Positions 11,690 to 23,567 of a stretch of DNA of 64,000 nt are shown piece after piece. Numbering within the stretch: the stretch's first letter is position 1; the number at the start of each line of letters is the position of its first letter. A program made the translations under genes and the position numbers. This stretch comes from Porites lobata (taxonomy: Eukaryota > Cnidaria > Anthozoa > Scleractinia > Poritidae). The stretch is from NCBI GenBank assembly GCA_942486035.1, contig CALNXK010000083.1, positions 607,001 through 671,000 of the forward strand. Reading direction: 5' to 3'. Under the pieces are notes generated by a model. It had not been told where the DNA came from. It ran no database searches and saw nothing but the letters and a program-made list of their open reading frames with translations.

Positions 11690-12065
11690 ACCGCCGTTTC
11701 AGACCACTTCTCCCTTCCAGATCGATCATTCCATCAAGGACATAGAACTCATTCCATTAGAACTAATTAATTCAGACAGGGACAGTATCCGTAAGGTTCG
11801 TGAAGGATTTTTAAGATCTAAAGGCAAAACACCTGAACCCTATGGGATGAACAGACGAGATGAAATTTAATTTACTGACACATATTTTTATATAACCTCT
11901 TTATACAAGTTTTTGTCTATTGTATTCCTCCACCAATCATATTTTATTGTTGTATTATTTTAAACAGTGTAACTGTTTATTCTATTCTCACTTAGCTTTT
12001 CTAACCCCTGATGAAGACTAGTTTTGTCTAGACAAAATATTGGGCAAATAAATCTGTCAACCTTA
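11690..12065 (+). pseudogene. Penelope-like retroelement 3' end (GIY-YIG-type ORF tail and 3' UTR)
   Basis: The plus strand encodes AVSDHFSLPDRS, then after a one-base frameshift near 11730 KDIELIPLELINSDRDSIRK and KGKTPEPYGMNRRDEI, ending in TAA at 11868-11870. This resembles the C-terminal part of the GIY-YIG endonuclease ORFs of Penelope-like elements. The following non-coding stretch contains GATGAAGACTAGTTTTGTCT and AAATATTGGGCAAATAAA, a 'TGATGAAGAC...' word typical of such 3' regions. Only the tail is present. Assignment is from memory of the family, not from a search. Confidence 0.55.
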
Positions 12066-12886
12066 GCTGTCCGATCAGTATTACCTTCAATTTCAATTCT
12101 TCATAACCGGCCGGCGCTTAGATGTAGGCAATAATAGGCCATCTATTCGAAGGTATATTGCTAGCAGTTGTTTTCCAGGCAATGACCGCTTAGAGCTTTA
12201 GAGCGCGGCAGCCTATCGGTTTACGGCTGAGTAAACTAAAACAAAAATGGCGTTCACGGCTATCTGAAGACGAAATAGCAAATTTCTGACTAAAACGGAG
12301 CGGAAGATTTGCAGTCATATTAGGAAACAATATTGCTCGATGGACTTTAAGGACTATCTGCAAGAAAAACCATCTGTTTAAACCCTACCGAAACCGTTCC
12401 TAGAAACAGGCAAATGTTTGAGGAACGTCAAAAGAATTTTAAAATTGAAGTAATATATCAAGCATGAGACGCCGTGTTTAATCACCAGATGAAACACCGA
12501 GAAGAGAGTTGAAAATACGACTAGCAGCGGATTATTTTTGACGATTTTTGAGGTGAATGTGTCGAATGCTTGATATTACTTCTCAGACAAAATGATTTCA
12601 GCAGCAGAAATTAAGGACGCAAAAATGAGCAGTTTTTCATTTGATTTCCAAACAGTCATTAGACATTAATTTCCTTTGTATTTTCTTCTTTATTTTCTTT
12701 ATGTTTTCTTTAATGAGTTTGAGAATGAATAAAAAAACGAATTACTGAATTCGTGTTTGTGTGATGTGAATTTTTATGCAGATCTTGGAGGATGTTACCC
12801 ATTTTTTTCGATTCTCATAATTCTTTACAAACGAGAGACGAATGCAATAATTGTTTGATACTTTGCTTTCTTTGCTAACTACTCAG
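12066..12886. other. Intron sequence, nothing recognised
   Basis: AT-rich, with several short palindromes and no open frame with a known domain. It lies between the Penelope-like tail and the third PA14 exon. Confidence 0.5.
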
Positions 12887-13059
12887 GTGCTTGAGGACAC
12901 AAGCCACATCAAGTGTGTTTTTAAGCAAGTGTCATCTGTATAAAATCAGTGTATACATGAAAGACGAATTGCAATTTAAATGTTTGTCTGTTGGCATTAG
13001 CGGACCAAAATTCAAACAAGAACCGATCCAAGGATCACATTTATTTGTAATGCCATCAG
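12887..13059 (+). CDS. Exon: C-terminal half of PA14-type domain
   Basis: Acceptor ACTACTCAG, donor GTAAGT. Phase 2 in and phase 1 out, matching the exon at 6636-6814. It encodes KISVYMKDELQFKCLSVGIS and then EPIQGSHLFVMPSG, corresponding to the PA14/GLEYA tail in which a YYI-like strand is followed by LxVGWxxP and a PIxGSHL signature. The BEL/Pao insert, inverted repeats and Penelope tail all lie in the 6.1-kb intron before it. Confidence 0.85.
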
Positions 13060-14371
13060 GTAAGTTCTAATTGATTTGTGAGCACTTTCCATATTGAAGT
13101 CGGCCTTCTCCAACGCCCATCTAGCTACCTTTGCTGAGCTCGTTTATCTCTTTTGTAGAAATAACAGAGATGACCGCTTCTTTTTGTTTGCTATTCAAAC
13201 TGTGTCCAAAACTCAGAAGGCGGCACCAGAGACACTCTTCTCGGCAAAGAAAGTGAATGCTTAAAACAAATGAGGAAACTTGATGTCCTTGCTTCAACCA
13301 TGTCCATGTAGCTGCCCATGCCCAAGAAAAATACGAAAAAGAAAATCCAAACCGAGTACTAGATGATAAGCACTTAAAGTTTGAATGCCGTAAAAATGAG
13401 TTATTTACAAGTAAAAATCTAGCCGTCCGTTTACTGTAGCTAACCTTGAAAAATTGCTCACAGGTCTGAGGGAAGTACTTAATATATTTATTTATTTCAT
13501 CTTAGCTGACAATAATAATAATGATCGAAGGCGCTTTGAAATCTAAAAAACGCTAAAATATCTTTCCAGATTTGCAAAGCGTGGAATCTGAAAAATTGAG
13601 CCATTCGTCCGGTAGAAGAGACTAAACCGACTTTTCTCGGGTTTACACGCCAGGACAAGAATCGAGCAAAATATACTAAATGGGGAAAAGGGTAGAAGGA
13701 GAAACTGAGAAAAAGGCAGAATTTGTAGTCTTGGTTTTTATAATGCTATACTAAAAAAAACAATAACAAAAAGGTTAAAACACCTTAAATAGAATCTTCA
13801 TTTTAAAAAGCCTTTTTAAAGAGATCAATTTTAGTCGTTTCTTGAAACTTTCAATAGAGGGGCTACATTTCAACTCGACTGACCCGTAACGGAAAATGCT
13901 CTAATTGTCCTTACTTATGCAAATGAATTTGAAATTAGGGTACGAAGCATCTTGGAAGCACAACGCAAAGGAAGCTGAGGCATACATTGTTTAAGTGGTT
14001 CTTGAATCTATGTAGGCCCAATATCGATGAAAGCCTTATATGAAAATGAAAGAATCGCGAAATTGGTATTACTTAACGGAATTGTTTCGGTGTAGGTGTG
14101 ATCTGAAAAGGTATTACTGAATTACCTGGGTAGACATGTAGTACATGTACACCTCAGTAAAATAATTCTTTGTCAGTTTTTTGCTTACATATTTCTGAAT
14201 TTGGTGTATGTATCATTATAATACATACATCAAATTCAGAAACATTGAAAACAAGATTAGTAAAGTAATTTTGTCAGTCAGTCAGATGCTTTGATTTAGC
14301 CGGACTATCATATCCTTTCACAATCTGATTTATGACTCCTAAAATTTACAGATTCTCTTCTATCCCAACAG
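13060..14371. other. Intron; contains a 49-bp hairpin
   Basis: No gene. At 14193-14241 a near-perfect hairpin has 21-bp arms starting TTCTGAATTTG (one mismatch) around a short loop; it may be a small foldback element. The rest is AT-rich with an ATAATAATA run near 13510. Confidence 0.6.
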
Positions 14372-14458
14372 GAAAGCGAATGTTAGACTTCACGCTTCTT
14401 CATCCAAACCATACCGTTCTGAAGCAAGTCGAACTTGGGTCTGTTCTGCGTATAACTG
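14372..14458 (+). CDS. Exon: linker after the PA14 domain
   Basis: 87 bp, acceptor CCCAACAG, donor GTAAAT, phase 1 at both ends. It encodes KRMLDFTLLHPNHTVLKQVE and a short continuation ending VLRITG. The domain is not recognised. It is supported by a matching phase with the exons on both sides and by lack of stops; NHT is a potential N-glycosylation sequon. Confidence 0.7.
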
Positions 14459-14796
14459 GTAAATAAGGAGTGTTTTATAGTATGTCGAACCTACAACTTC
14501 AACTTTTATGAGCATGTGTCTTATTGACCAAGCGTAAGATTAAGATATAGAAGTGTATCGGTCGATTATTTTTTGCTTTATTATGGACCGAGTCGAAAAA
14601 GGTATGGGGTCATATCAAGCTACCTTGACTGAGCAAAGTAAGCTAGCACTTCCAAACAAGCGAGAAACACTCTTATCCAATTGTTTGTAAGATTTCGGCT
14701 TCCTCCTTCCGGCTGACCAAGTTGCTTTTCTCCCCTCAGAACGAAAATGGTAACTGACAGTGTAGGTAACAGGACACTTGTTTGCTTTGTTTCCAG

Positions 14797-14994
14797 CATT
14801 TTACAAATACTGTTGTCAGGGGATATACTGCCCAGACTGCCCTGTTACGCTCGAGCTGTACGCTTTCGGAAAATCATACTTGGTTGATCCTGGTGTCGAG
14901 TTGAAATGTTCTGAGCACATCTTTCACACAGACATTGAAGTAGTAACCCAACCAGGGAAAGGTTCATTGGAGGTATCAATGTTCTTTTATGTTG
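14797..14994 (+). CDS. Exon: Cys-rich linker with two possible donors
   Basis: Acceptor TTTGTTTCCAG, phase 1 in. It encodes FYKYCCQGIYCPDCPVTLEL, then a second Cys stretch VELKCSEHIFHT and GKGSLEVSMFFYVG. Five Cys cluster in the first part. Two donors are possible: GTAAAT at 14995 (phase 1 out) and GTATCA at 14973 (phase 0 out). The latter joins in frame to the next visible exon at 22774. The fold is not recognised. Confidence 0.7.
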
Positions 14995-15489
14995 GTAAAT
15001 AAACTGCTAGGGAGAGGGGAAGCAAAAACACATTGAATACGTTAAATTAATGAATTTGGGGTGCAAAGCAGGTCTGTGGACAAACTGAATACACGTGCCT
15101 AAACGATGCGACACTTCATCCAATACTGATTACACGCACAGTTCTGAGCTTATACAAGCGTACGGCAGGCGACACTTTTGACAGTAGAAATTGAAATTTG
15201 CGTCATAACGAAATGTAGCAGATAGTGGGTGAAGTTTACCAGGCCTTAATATTTTTCACGAATAAACATTACTGTCGACTCTCTTTTTACGGACACCTCT
15301 CTGAGACGGCCAAGGAACACTTTTTACAGTTCTGAAGCCTTCAACGATCATGTTCTTAGTTCGAGAACTGAGTGGTTTATTTTGAATATTTAAATGTTCT
15401 TATACAAGTTACATAATGTGAATACACTACATTTCATGAATATTTTAGAACATTACCGCCCAAACGCAGGCGTTTAAATCAAAGTATCT
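14995..15489. other. Intron sequence, nothing recognised
   Basis: AT-rich, no open frame with a known domain and no repeat structure that I can see. Confidence 0.5.
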
Positions 15490-16600
15490 GCAAAAAAAAA
15501 AACAAAACAAACAATGTTTCTGTCTGTAGTGTTTGCCTGCCTTTAAAGTGTCAGCAGCCTCCAACAGGTGGAGTACGGTGATAGGTCGATGGAGCACTCC
15601 GTATGACGTCTTTACAAGACCGGAACGGACCAGCCCATCCCTTCCTTTGAATATTTCTTGTATCCGTCCAAGTTTCCAGCGCAGACTTGGAAGGCCGTCA
15701 TCAATCACTAGGACTACGTGCCTAACTTGTAAGGAAGGAGTAACTTGTGCCCATTTCTTGTAAGCCGCGAATTTAGTCACTTATTCTTGTGACCATCGTT
15801 TCCAAAAGCTATCAGCCAACTTTTAACGATTTCTCCAAACCTGAAGTGGATTCTTTCGCGAAGAACTGCCCTCCACATCTTCTGACTTCAAAGGTACTGA
15901 CTGAAAAGGTCGACCTATAATAATTACGGCTGGTGTGAGTGGGAGCGGGTCGCTTGTGTCATCGCTGCAATACGTCAAGGGGCGACAGTTTACTTGAGCC
16001 TCGAATACTGAAAGTGTTGTCCTCATTTTTTCAAGGGTGTCTTCACTGACTTCACCAATCTCTCATAAAATCCCCCAGTGTGGTGCATGAGGGCAAATTA
16101 ACTTCCAACAAATACCACTACCCTGGACCCCTTCCTGTGTGACATTGCTTCAGATGACTTCCCAGCATTGGCGGAGCCCTTTTTCAGCGTTTTTAAATGA
16201 TTTAAAGTTGTCAGACCAAATCACGTCAATCTTGCCTCTTCTCGACATCTTCCTTGTCAAAGCTAATACAAAACGTTCGGTTGTCATGATGCGTGTGAGC
16301 TCCAGATGTACTCAACGTGTTGCAGATCACGTAAATAGACAGACAGAAGACCTCTCAGCTTCTTGGAATTCATTCTTGATGTACAAAGGTCCCAGAAAAT
16401 CAATACCGACATGTTTGAGCTGTGGGGATGGTGTCACTCGCTCCTCGGGGAGAGGAGTTATCCTTTGTACTAGGGTTGTGGTCTTGAAATACCGGTAGAT
16501 GCGACACTGATTCACCAATTTATTCACTGCACCTCTTCCTTGTGAGGAAGAATTACAGGTTATTTTGTTTCATCGGGAAAGCTTGACTTGTGAATTCTTC
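15490..16600 (-). pseudogene. Second BEL/Pao relic (integrase core and C-terminus)
   Basis: On the minus strand from 16527 down: QLKHVGIDFLGPLYIKNEFQ (integrase core start), then, after a broken stretch, FEAQVNCRPLTYCSDDTSDP with LPLTPAVIIIGRP (about 16010-15905), then VLVIDDGLPSLRWKLGRIQE and GLVRSGLVKTSYGVLHRP (about 15720-15590), the BEL/Pao integrase C-terminal region. These duplicate domains already present in the relic at 8150-10870, so this is a separate copy. Frames change between the pieces and stops intervene. Confidence 0.8.
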
Positions 16601-17509
16601 CGCCAACTCTGATTAACCCCATCTCACAGTCCAGATACATGGGGGGAAACAGGATTTTACATGAGTGATTTGTACCAACTTAACTAGGGGGGTTTGGGGA
16701 CATACTCCCTCAAGAAAATCTGAAATTTAGTGCTCTCAGAATGTAATTTTTCTGCATTCTGAGAGCACCTCAAGGTATTCAGACACATAAACAGCACCTC
16801 CTCAGAAAGGCATAATTCTGTACAAAAATTCATTTCTGTGTCTTAAACAGTATTTACACAGACAAACCAGAATAACATTAAAGTAAGTAATAGAGTTATA
16901 CCGTTTTTGACTATATAAAGTAATTTTTTTTGTCTAGAAATTTGCCTTTCTGTGTCTAAGGAGTCAAGCAGGTGAATTAACATTTAGGGCTACCTGCATT
17001 GACGATGTAGTAGATGTGCTGCCTGGATTGCTGTCTTAGATGTTTGTGGGAGTGCAAATAACTCTCCGATGGGAATCATCTCAGTGTTAGTGGGAATGAA
17101 GAAGAAAACAAATATCAAGATTTATTAGTGAATATTAAGAAACATCATTGTTTTGAAAGTGTAACAGCAAAACTGAAACGTTGGAATCATACTTGCCTTC
17201 AGTTCAGCCTCATAGATCAGTGTATAAAATGATGTGGTCCAATGAGTTCAGACTGAGAGAATATGTAAAACCATTTAAGCTTATTGAACACCCAGGGTCA
17301 GTGGAAACATCTCAGAAAACTATTGAAGAATGAGTCTTTGTCCAGATATTAGTATTAATACAATTGTTCAAGAGACACCAGCTATGTATCTGTAATGTTC
17401 TCCATCAGTTTAAGGATTACATTAATCCTGATGGAACATAACTTACAAGTACTCTAGAAACACTAGTGACTGTCTAGTACAAAATTATTCAAATATTTTC
17501 CATTCTCAT
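16601..17509. other. Intron sequence with a perfect 14-bp hairpin
   Basis: No gene. At 16730-16743 and 16755-16768 GTGCTCTCAGAATG and its exact reverse complement form a stem around an 11-bp loop. The remaining sequence is AT-rich and without recognised features. Confidence 0.6.
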
Positions 17510-19790
17510 TCTTCTTGGATGTAAATTAGCAAATAAATCTATAATTTTTTCAAGGTCTAATTCCATTTCTCTATGGGCATGCATCAGTGCTAATCCATTT
17601 AGTCTATCCTGGACCATTGTCTTTCTCAAATAAGTCTTCAGATTTCGGAGGGTTGAGATGGACCTTCACAAGATGTCAATGAAATAGGAATGGTTATCAG
17701 GATTTGAAGCATGGTATATATATATTCACATAAGCATCCTTGTCAATTTGGTCCAGGGTGGCACCTATACTGTCAGGGATGTCTTCCCTTCTATCCTTTT
17801 TCCCCTTCAACATCCTTTGCCACAACAAAAGCTCTGCTGGTGAACCTGCATAATTAGGGATATCTTGTCTGTAATGGTTGTAAAATTCCCTAACATTATC
17901 CTTCCAAATAGGGTCATTAGCCAACAAAATAGAAGGAATTACTTGAAATCCTTTGTAACACACAAAAACATCTGCTGTCCAGTTGCACGAGAGCGTGGTT
18001 AAGGAAGTCTGTTGTCAGATTGATCCTGTAATAGTCTTCAGGGGTTGCGGCTAGTGGATTGTTTCTGTGAACTTACCTCTAAATTATCCTGGTCATGCTT
18101 GGCAGTACTGAAACACGTCTTGCTAGGGTAACAGCTTCTTCATAGAGAGCATGGTGTCTAGTATTAAGGTCAGTTTCTCTACCTTTAAGGCTGATTTTAA
18201 CAGAACAATTTCCTCTTTTGCTTTGAGAAGATCCATTGCTCTCTTGTGTGGCCTAACTGTGACTGGTCTGGTTAAGTCTAAAATGTGTCTCACAATAACA
18301 AGAGTAACAATAAAGGAAAATGTGATTGCATTAATTAAGGCTTGTGCGTCATTTCTACTGTTTTGATTCCAGTTCCCATCGCTAGGAGCGTTTCTGTTCA
18401 TTGAAATGTCTTCAAGTGTATACACAAGTGGGTGAAGAAGTTCCACGATTCGGTCCATACCATCAATGTGCTCAATCCACCTTGTTCGACACACATTTAG
18501 CAGAACAAAGTGGTTGGCGGCATGCATCAGTACTCTAAACTTGCTGATCAAATGCTGCTGTCGCTTCGGGGAATTCTGAGAGCTTTCTTACAACATCCAT
18601 CATGTTTCTAACAAGTGGTAATTGGCATGTGTCAGCAACACACAGCAAGTTAAGCCTGTGGTTCATACAGTAAACGTAGATAGCCTTGTCATGTTCAGCC
18701 CTGATAAGCGATGAAGCTCCATTCAAGCGCCCAGACATATTGCCCGCATCATCATAACATTGGCCACGACAGTCATCTCGAGTCATCCATAGATAGTCCT
18801 AAATCAGCTACAGCACAAATTTTTAAATCTTTGATAGCTGCTCCTGTTGTTCCATCCTTACAAAGGTAGAATCCCACCAATTCTTCTCTGACTGTTTTAG
18901 TCGAATCGAGAAATCTGATCACCACTGAAAGATTTTCTTTATTTGATGTCAGCTGCTTCGTCAGACATAATAGAAAAATATTTGCTATCCCTGATTTCCT
19001 ATGACAAGTTATTCACTATGATAGCACCCACAGTTGTAATCATCTCATTTTGAATGGTTTTATAAATATATGTTGCATTTCTGGGTGCAGTTTTCAGGTG
19101 ATGTTGCAGACCAGTGTTTGGTCGCCGCTGTCAATTCGAAATTCTAACAGTGCCTGAAAGTTTCCAGAAAGACTGGTATTTTGTGGATCATCATCTCGTG
19201 GACCTCTGAGGGCTATGTTGTTTTGTCCGCAGAAAATTATTGTTTTGAAAAGGGATTTCAAAATTTCGCGATTTCTTTTGATTTGCTGTTGAAGTAAGTT
19301 GTTGATCTGTTGATCAATTGGGACCGATTCTCTTGTCATATTTCTCAGAAAATCCTCCATTACAATCACTGCAAAATTATGCATCTCACATTTCCCGCTC
19401 GCGTGTTTGGTGAAACGTGAAATGGCGGACGTCCAAAGTGTGAGTGGAGGATTGTACAATTTTTCTAGTTTATTCGAATTTCGTCCACTCTGGACTCCAA
19501 AAAAAAAACACACGGTAAACAAAATGCACCATCGAAATATTTAGCTAGCCAGGGAAATCTTTTCAGCCACCTCCACACAAAATGACGGCTAGAATTCGAA
19601 CCTTCCACTGACACTGGGAAGTCAATAGCTCACCTGGTTTCCACACATTCTCTGTGAACTTGAGCTTGTCGTGGTCTGAATATGAGCTGATTTCCTTGAA
19701 AACCAAGCCTATATCGTACTGAGAACAGTCCTCCTTCCGACAAGCTGGATCGCCTCGAACCATGGTTTATAAAATCAAAATCTTGTCTTC
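17510..19790 (-). pseudogene. hAT-type transposase relic (TTF/ZMYM1-like)
   Basis: On the minus strand from 19790 down: a TTF-type start with EDCSQYDIGLVFKE (about 19740), the ISRFTKHASGKCEMHNFAVI segment (about 19410), LRGPRDDD (about 19200), the catalytic-core motif CRGQCYDDAGNMSGRLNGAS (about 18770), YCMNHRLNLLC (about 18690), CRTRWIEHIDGM (about 18490), and the C-terminal dimerisation region with LRNLKTYLRKTM and RLNGLALMHAHREM (about 17665-17560). This order matches ZMYM1-like hAT proteins containing a TTF-type zinc finger and a hAT C-terminal domain. Frames change several times and stops are present, so it is inactive. Terminal repeats were not found. Confidence 0.85.
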
Positions 19791-21249
19791 CTCCGTAGCA
19801 AGTTCAAGATGAACTCTAATCGGAACTCAGCAAGTACAAATGAAGGGACTTCAAGGGAGAGGCTTTCCTTTACATACGATTGTCAGTAGTTTCCACCGTA
19901 GTTTGCTGCTGAATAGTCGATCATGGATATATGTATTGTCCGCATAAATTTGGAAAAATTAGCATAACGTCAAAATAGTGAATGTTGTAGTGCGGATTTT
20001 CGACCGGTTCGTAGCATAGGTTTGTCTTGAAATGATATTGCAGTGAATCAATCTTAATGAAAGTTTCAGACGATATTTTATAAAAAATTAAATCGTTTCT
20101 AGAGATATACAAGTCGTTTCTAGAGATACACAAAAAAGCGCTAAAAGGGCAAATTTTGAGTGAAGGTGCACTTATACAGGTGGTGAGAAAACGGCTGGTT
20201 TTTAAGATCGCAAGAACGAAAATACACCAAAATTTCCTAGCATCGAAATATGATATTAACCAGCATTCTGACGCTTCTTAAGAATAATGTGAGTCACGGC
20301 TATTGAAAATTTAAGGTTTGAAATCTATTTTCGTTTTAGTCGAATTCAAACATACAGAATTTTTACTACTTACGGAGGTTATTAATTTGCTAAACACCAA
20401 ACTCTAAGTTCCTAGTGTTGGATTTTCAGTAGCTGGTCTAGATCGCGCAAAATTAGGCGTTTATCAATTTCAAAGTTTTTTGTTTGGTGTTATCATGGTA
20501 ATATCGATTTTACTAAAATCTACATTTCGACAAATTTCAATCTATAGTCAATCATTGGTGAGATTTTATAGCGATCAGACAAGGATAAAATCACTTTTAA
20601 AGCGATTGAAAAATATCGGCTTGGCCTCTGAAAAACTATATCGAAACACCTTAACTTCTGGAAGTAATGCTGGGCCCGTTTCTAAGCAATCATTTAATGA
20701 AACGCCGTTTTCAGTTTTTGCTGATGCGTCAAAAAGGCCTGTCTTGTATTCGTTCCGCATTGGTTAATAACCAACTTTTCAGACGTTACCTCCACTCTCT
20801 ACACAACGGACACCTAAGACGGACAGTCTGAAATCTCGACGATGTTCTCCTTAGTGAGGGTTGACTGTACCACTCAGTGCATCGTACAAATACAGAAATA
20901 AGTGGTCCACCCTGTGCATTTCTGATTAGTGTTGATTTATAGCAATTTATTAAACGCGCACTATTATTATTTTTCTATTTGTTCTGCTAGTTGTTGTTAA
21001 TCTGTTGAACTTTCGTATTTCGCTTTTCTTTGGATTGTTTGTTTGTTTGTTTATTTTTTCACTGTTTCGCCTTCTTTTTATCTGCAGCCCTTTTATTGCA
21101 AAGTTTATTGTAGTGTTATGTTAAATGATGTTTAATAAATAAATTTTACAAAAATGTTACATCTCAGTAAAAAAAAAAGTACCACACAATATATTAAGCA
21201 GATTTAATAAGCATTATAATGATAACTTTAGTTATATAGACCTCATATC
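19791..21249. other. Intron sequence, nothing recognised
   Basis: AT-rich; open frames on both strands around 20480-20767 overlap each other and show no known domain. A run of A near 21168-21176 may belong to the 3' tail of the adjacent LINE relic. Confidence 0.45.
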
Positions 21250-21885
21250 CTGAGCTCATGGTGCTTTACAGTGTAAAAAAGAGGAAAAATGAAATAATTT
21301 ACATATCACAAGTATGGAAAAAAATAATAAAAATCTATTTAACTCTGAAGAATTGCCTAAAGAAAGTGATTTGAAAACTAGCAAAGGAATGTTAAAAACA
21401 ATACGATAACTAACAGGAAGCCAGTGAAGGTCAAATAAAACGGGCGTAATGTGATCAAATGTACGAGTCTGAGTAACGATTCTTGCGGCAGTGTTCTGAG
21501 CATATTGAAGCTTCTTCAACTGCATTTTCCTACAACCGTAGAGCAAGGAATTGCAGTAGTCTAGTTTAGATGTTATAAAACCATGGACGTCAATTTCGCT
21601 AGACTCCTGTGTGAGTTATTTTCTTATCTTTGATAAGTTCCTAAGCTGGTTAACGATGATCTGCAAATGTCTGAGACGTGCACGTCGAATAACATGTTGT
21701 CATCAAGTACAACTCCCAGACTTCTGGCGTTGGTGGTGGTTTTCAGCCTCTCATTACCCATACTGAAGTAGCTGGAGAGTGGACCAGTATGGTACTTTGA
21801 GTAAATAATTCTTTTTGTTGACATGTTGATGATTGATTGCTCTGAAAAATAACAGAGAAAATTATCCGTTAAAATGCTTTTCAAT
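21250..21885 (-). pseudogene. LINE reverse-transcriptase C-terminal relic (CR1/L2/jockey-like)
   Basis: On the minus strand: NARSLGVVLDDNMLFDVHVS (about 21725-21665), then in another frame KKLQYAQNTAARIVTQTRTF and VLFDLHWLPVSYRI (about 21520-21405). These are the conserved motifs near the end of the RT ORF of non-LTR elements of the jockey/CR1/L2 group. A frameshift separates them; only the 3' part is present. Confidence 0.8.
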
Positions 21886-22773
21886 AAAAGAAAAAGAAAC
21901 CCGGGTTGAATTTAGCCTTGGGTTAGGGCTAATCGGCCTTCCAGTAACTGGGCATGTACAGGAGGTTGTTGTCTTACAAGTTCCCATTAAGGCCTGGAGC
22001 CGAGTTTATGACGTGGTTGCTTTGAAAAGTTACTATTGTGGAATGCCAATTTACTCTCTCACAAGAGATTCGGTGTCGCGTTAGTCGACCGTTGAGATGT
22101 TGTATAAGAAATAAAATGTCGAGGTCTGCGAACGCTAAATATCATTATATTTTACCTTTTTTCCTTAAAATATATAAAGGAGACTTACCTTGGATGTATT
22201 CCTGTGTTTTTTGGTGTGAATTCATCGATTTAGTCGATTTGTGTCTGTTAGTGTGACCCCTGTCATTCCATTCATAAGACGAAGTAAAGGCTGCAGTCTA
22301 GAACAGCCAGCGGTCCGGACCTTGTCTACTCGAAGGCGGTTTCTGGCCCGAAAACCCATCTAATCGCAGATTTTTTCGACCAGAGGCAAATTTCTATCAT
22401 CGCTATACACACACCAGTAAATGTTTACAAGCGAAATATCCCTACGCACGTTGCTGGAAATGAGTATTTTCTCGCGCCATATATAAAATACCTCCTTTCG
22501 CAAAAAAAAAGTGCATACTGAAACAGCAGCTGCTCACAGTAACACTTCTAGAGTTATCTTCATATTGTTGAAATATTTAATTATTAAGCTTAGTCTGTCA
22601 GTGCATCAAAAACTTTGGAAATTGCGGAGCTCCTTAGGTACCTTAACAACTATAAATTGGTCAGGGGAGTATTTTTTTTTTCATGCAGCAATCAGTACGT
22701 TCAAAAATTACCATCCACTAGGTGTATGCTTAGTGGATAACATATTTTGTTAATTTTGTTTCACTTCCAATAG
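21886..22773. other. Intron sequence before the MAM1 exons
   Basis: No gene recognised. The plus-strand open frame around 21833-22084 has no known domain and no acceptor/donor pair in phase with the exons on either side. Confidence 0.45.
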
Positions 22774-22846
22774 ATACATTACGCGTTTGCAAACGAGCTA
22801 AGAGAAAAGAAGAGAAGAAGAAAAATATCTGATGTCAATGTAAAAG
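22774..22846 (+). CDS. Exon: short basic linker before MAM1
   Basis: 73 bp, acceptor CCAATAG, donor GTAAGT, phase 0 in and phase 1 out. It encodes HYAFANELREKKRRRKISDV and a short tail. The run KKRRRK is unusual for an extracellular linker and could be a proprotein-convertase-like site, which is inference. Supported by phase agreement with the next exon; otherwise weak. Confidence 0.5.
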
Positions 22847-23174
22847 GTAAGTCAGGCCTAAGGATTATTGATCTTATGAAAGGGTTTCTTCAACAAGTTT
22901 AAGAATAAGGAGTGAGTATGAGTGGTCTTGTGCCCTAGACTTGCAGCAGTAACATCTGTGAGCCCTGATAAGTGACAATTCTCTTCAGTTACCCTGTTCA
23001 AATAGAAAACTAATTGTGCAGGATAGGTAGGAAAATTTCTGTGGCTTAACTTCGATGGGAATGAGCAAGTAGTAGAGTTGATGGTACCCAGGGATAAAGG
23101 CATAACCTTCAGTGAGACTTTGAATTTTTATTTTCGGCATTTTTTCTTAAAATGGCTTGTCTGATTTATTTTAG

Positions 23175-23246
23175 TGGCTTCAGTTACACAGCTTGCCTTT
23201 GATAATCAAGATGGGGACTGGACAATCAAAGGGTGGAAAATATCAG
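23175..23246 (+). CDS. Exon: start of MAM domain 1
   Basis: 72 bp, acceptor TATTTTAG, donor GTAGGA, phase 1 at both ends. It encodes VTQLAFDNQDGDWTIKGWKI, matching the opening of a MAM domain, but the two Cys usually found here (CxFE...C.W) are missing. Compare the openings of MAM2 and MAM3, which keep them. Confidence 0.75.
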
Positions 23247-23316
23247 GTAGGACCAAGATGCGTAACCAATATTTTCAACCACTAGAAAAATTAATTTTGG
23301 TTTCTTTGATGTCTAG

Positions 23317-23567
23317 ATGGATTTGGTGTGGTCAGCGAACTTCTTAACAGTCAAATAGTGAGTCCTATGTTACCATGGAAGCCACTTTACAAGGACGTCG
23401 GATTATGTCTTCATTTTAATTTTCAACTCCCTACTAAGTTTCTTTCATCTCTAAAAATACTCATCGAGAGCGGACAAGAGAAAATTTTGATTTGGAAGTT
23501 ACGTGGTTATCAAGGAAACAAATGGAACAGTGCAAAAGTTACTTGGAAGCCAGGGGAGAGTTTTAAG
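23317..23567 (+). CDS. Exon: core of MAM domain 1
   Basis: 251 bp, acceptor GATGTCTAG, donor GTAAAC, phase 1 in and phase 0 out. It encodes LLNSQIVSPMLPWKPLYKDV then GLCLHFNFQL, IESGQEKILIWKLRGYQGNK and WNSAKVTWKPG, the MAM pattern of a 'SP.L' strand, a C-L-x-F strand, and G.QG..W..A.V. The length and phases equal those of the MAM2 core exon at 49650-49900. Confidence 0.85.

Noticed and set aside
20480..20767. 95-codon open frame as a missing linker exon
   Set aside because: No in-phase acceptor and donor, and no similarity to extracellular modules.
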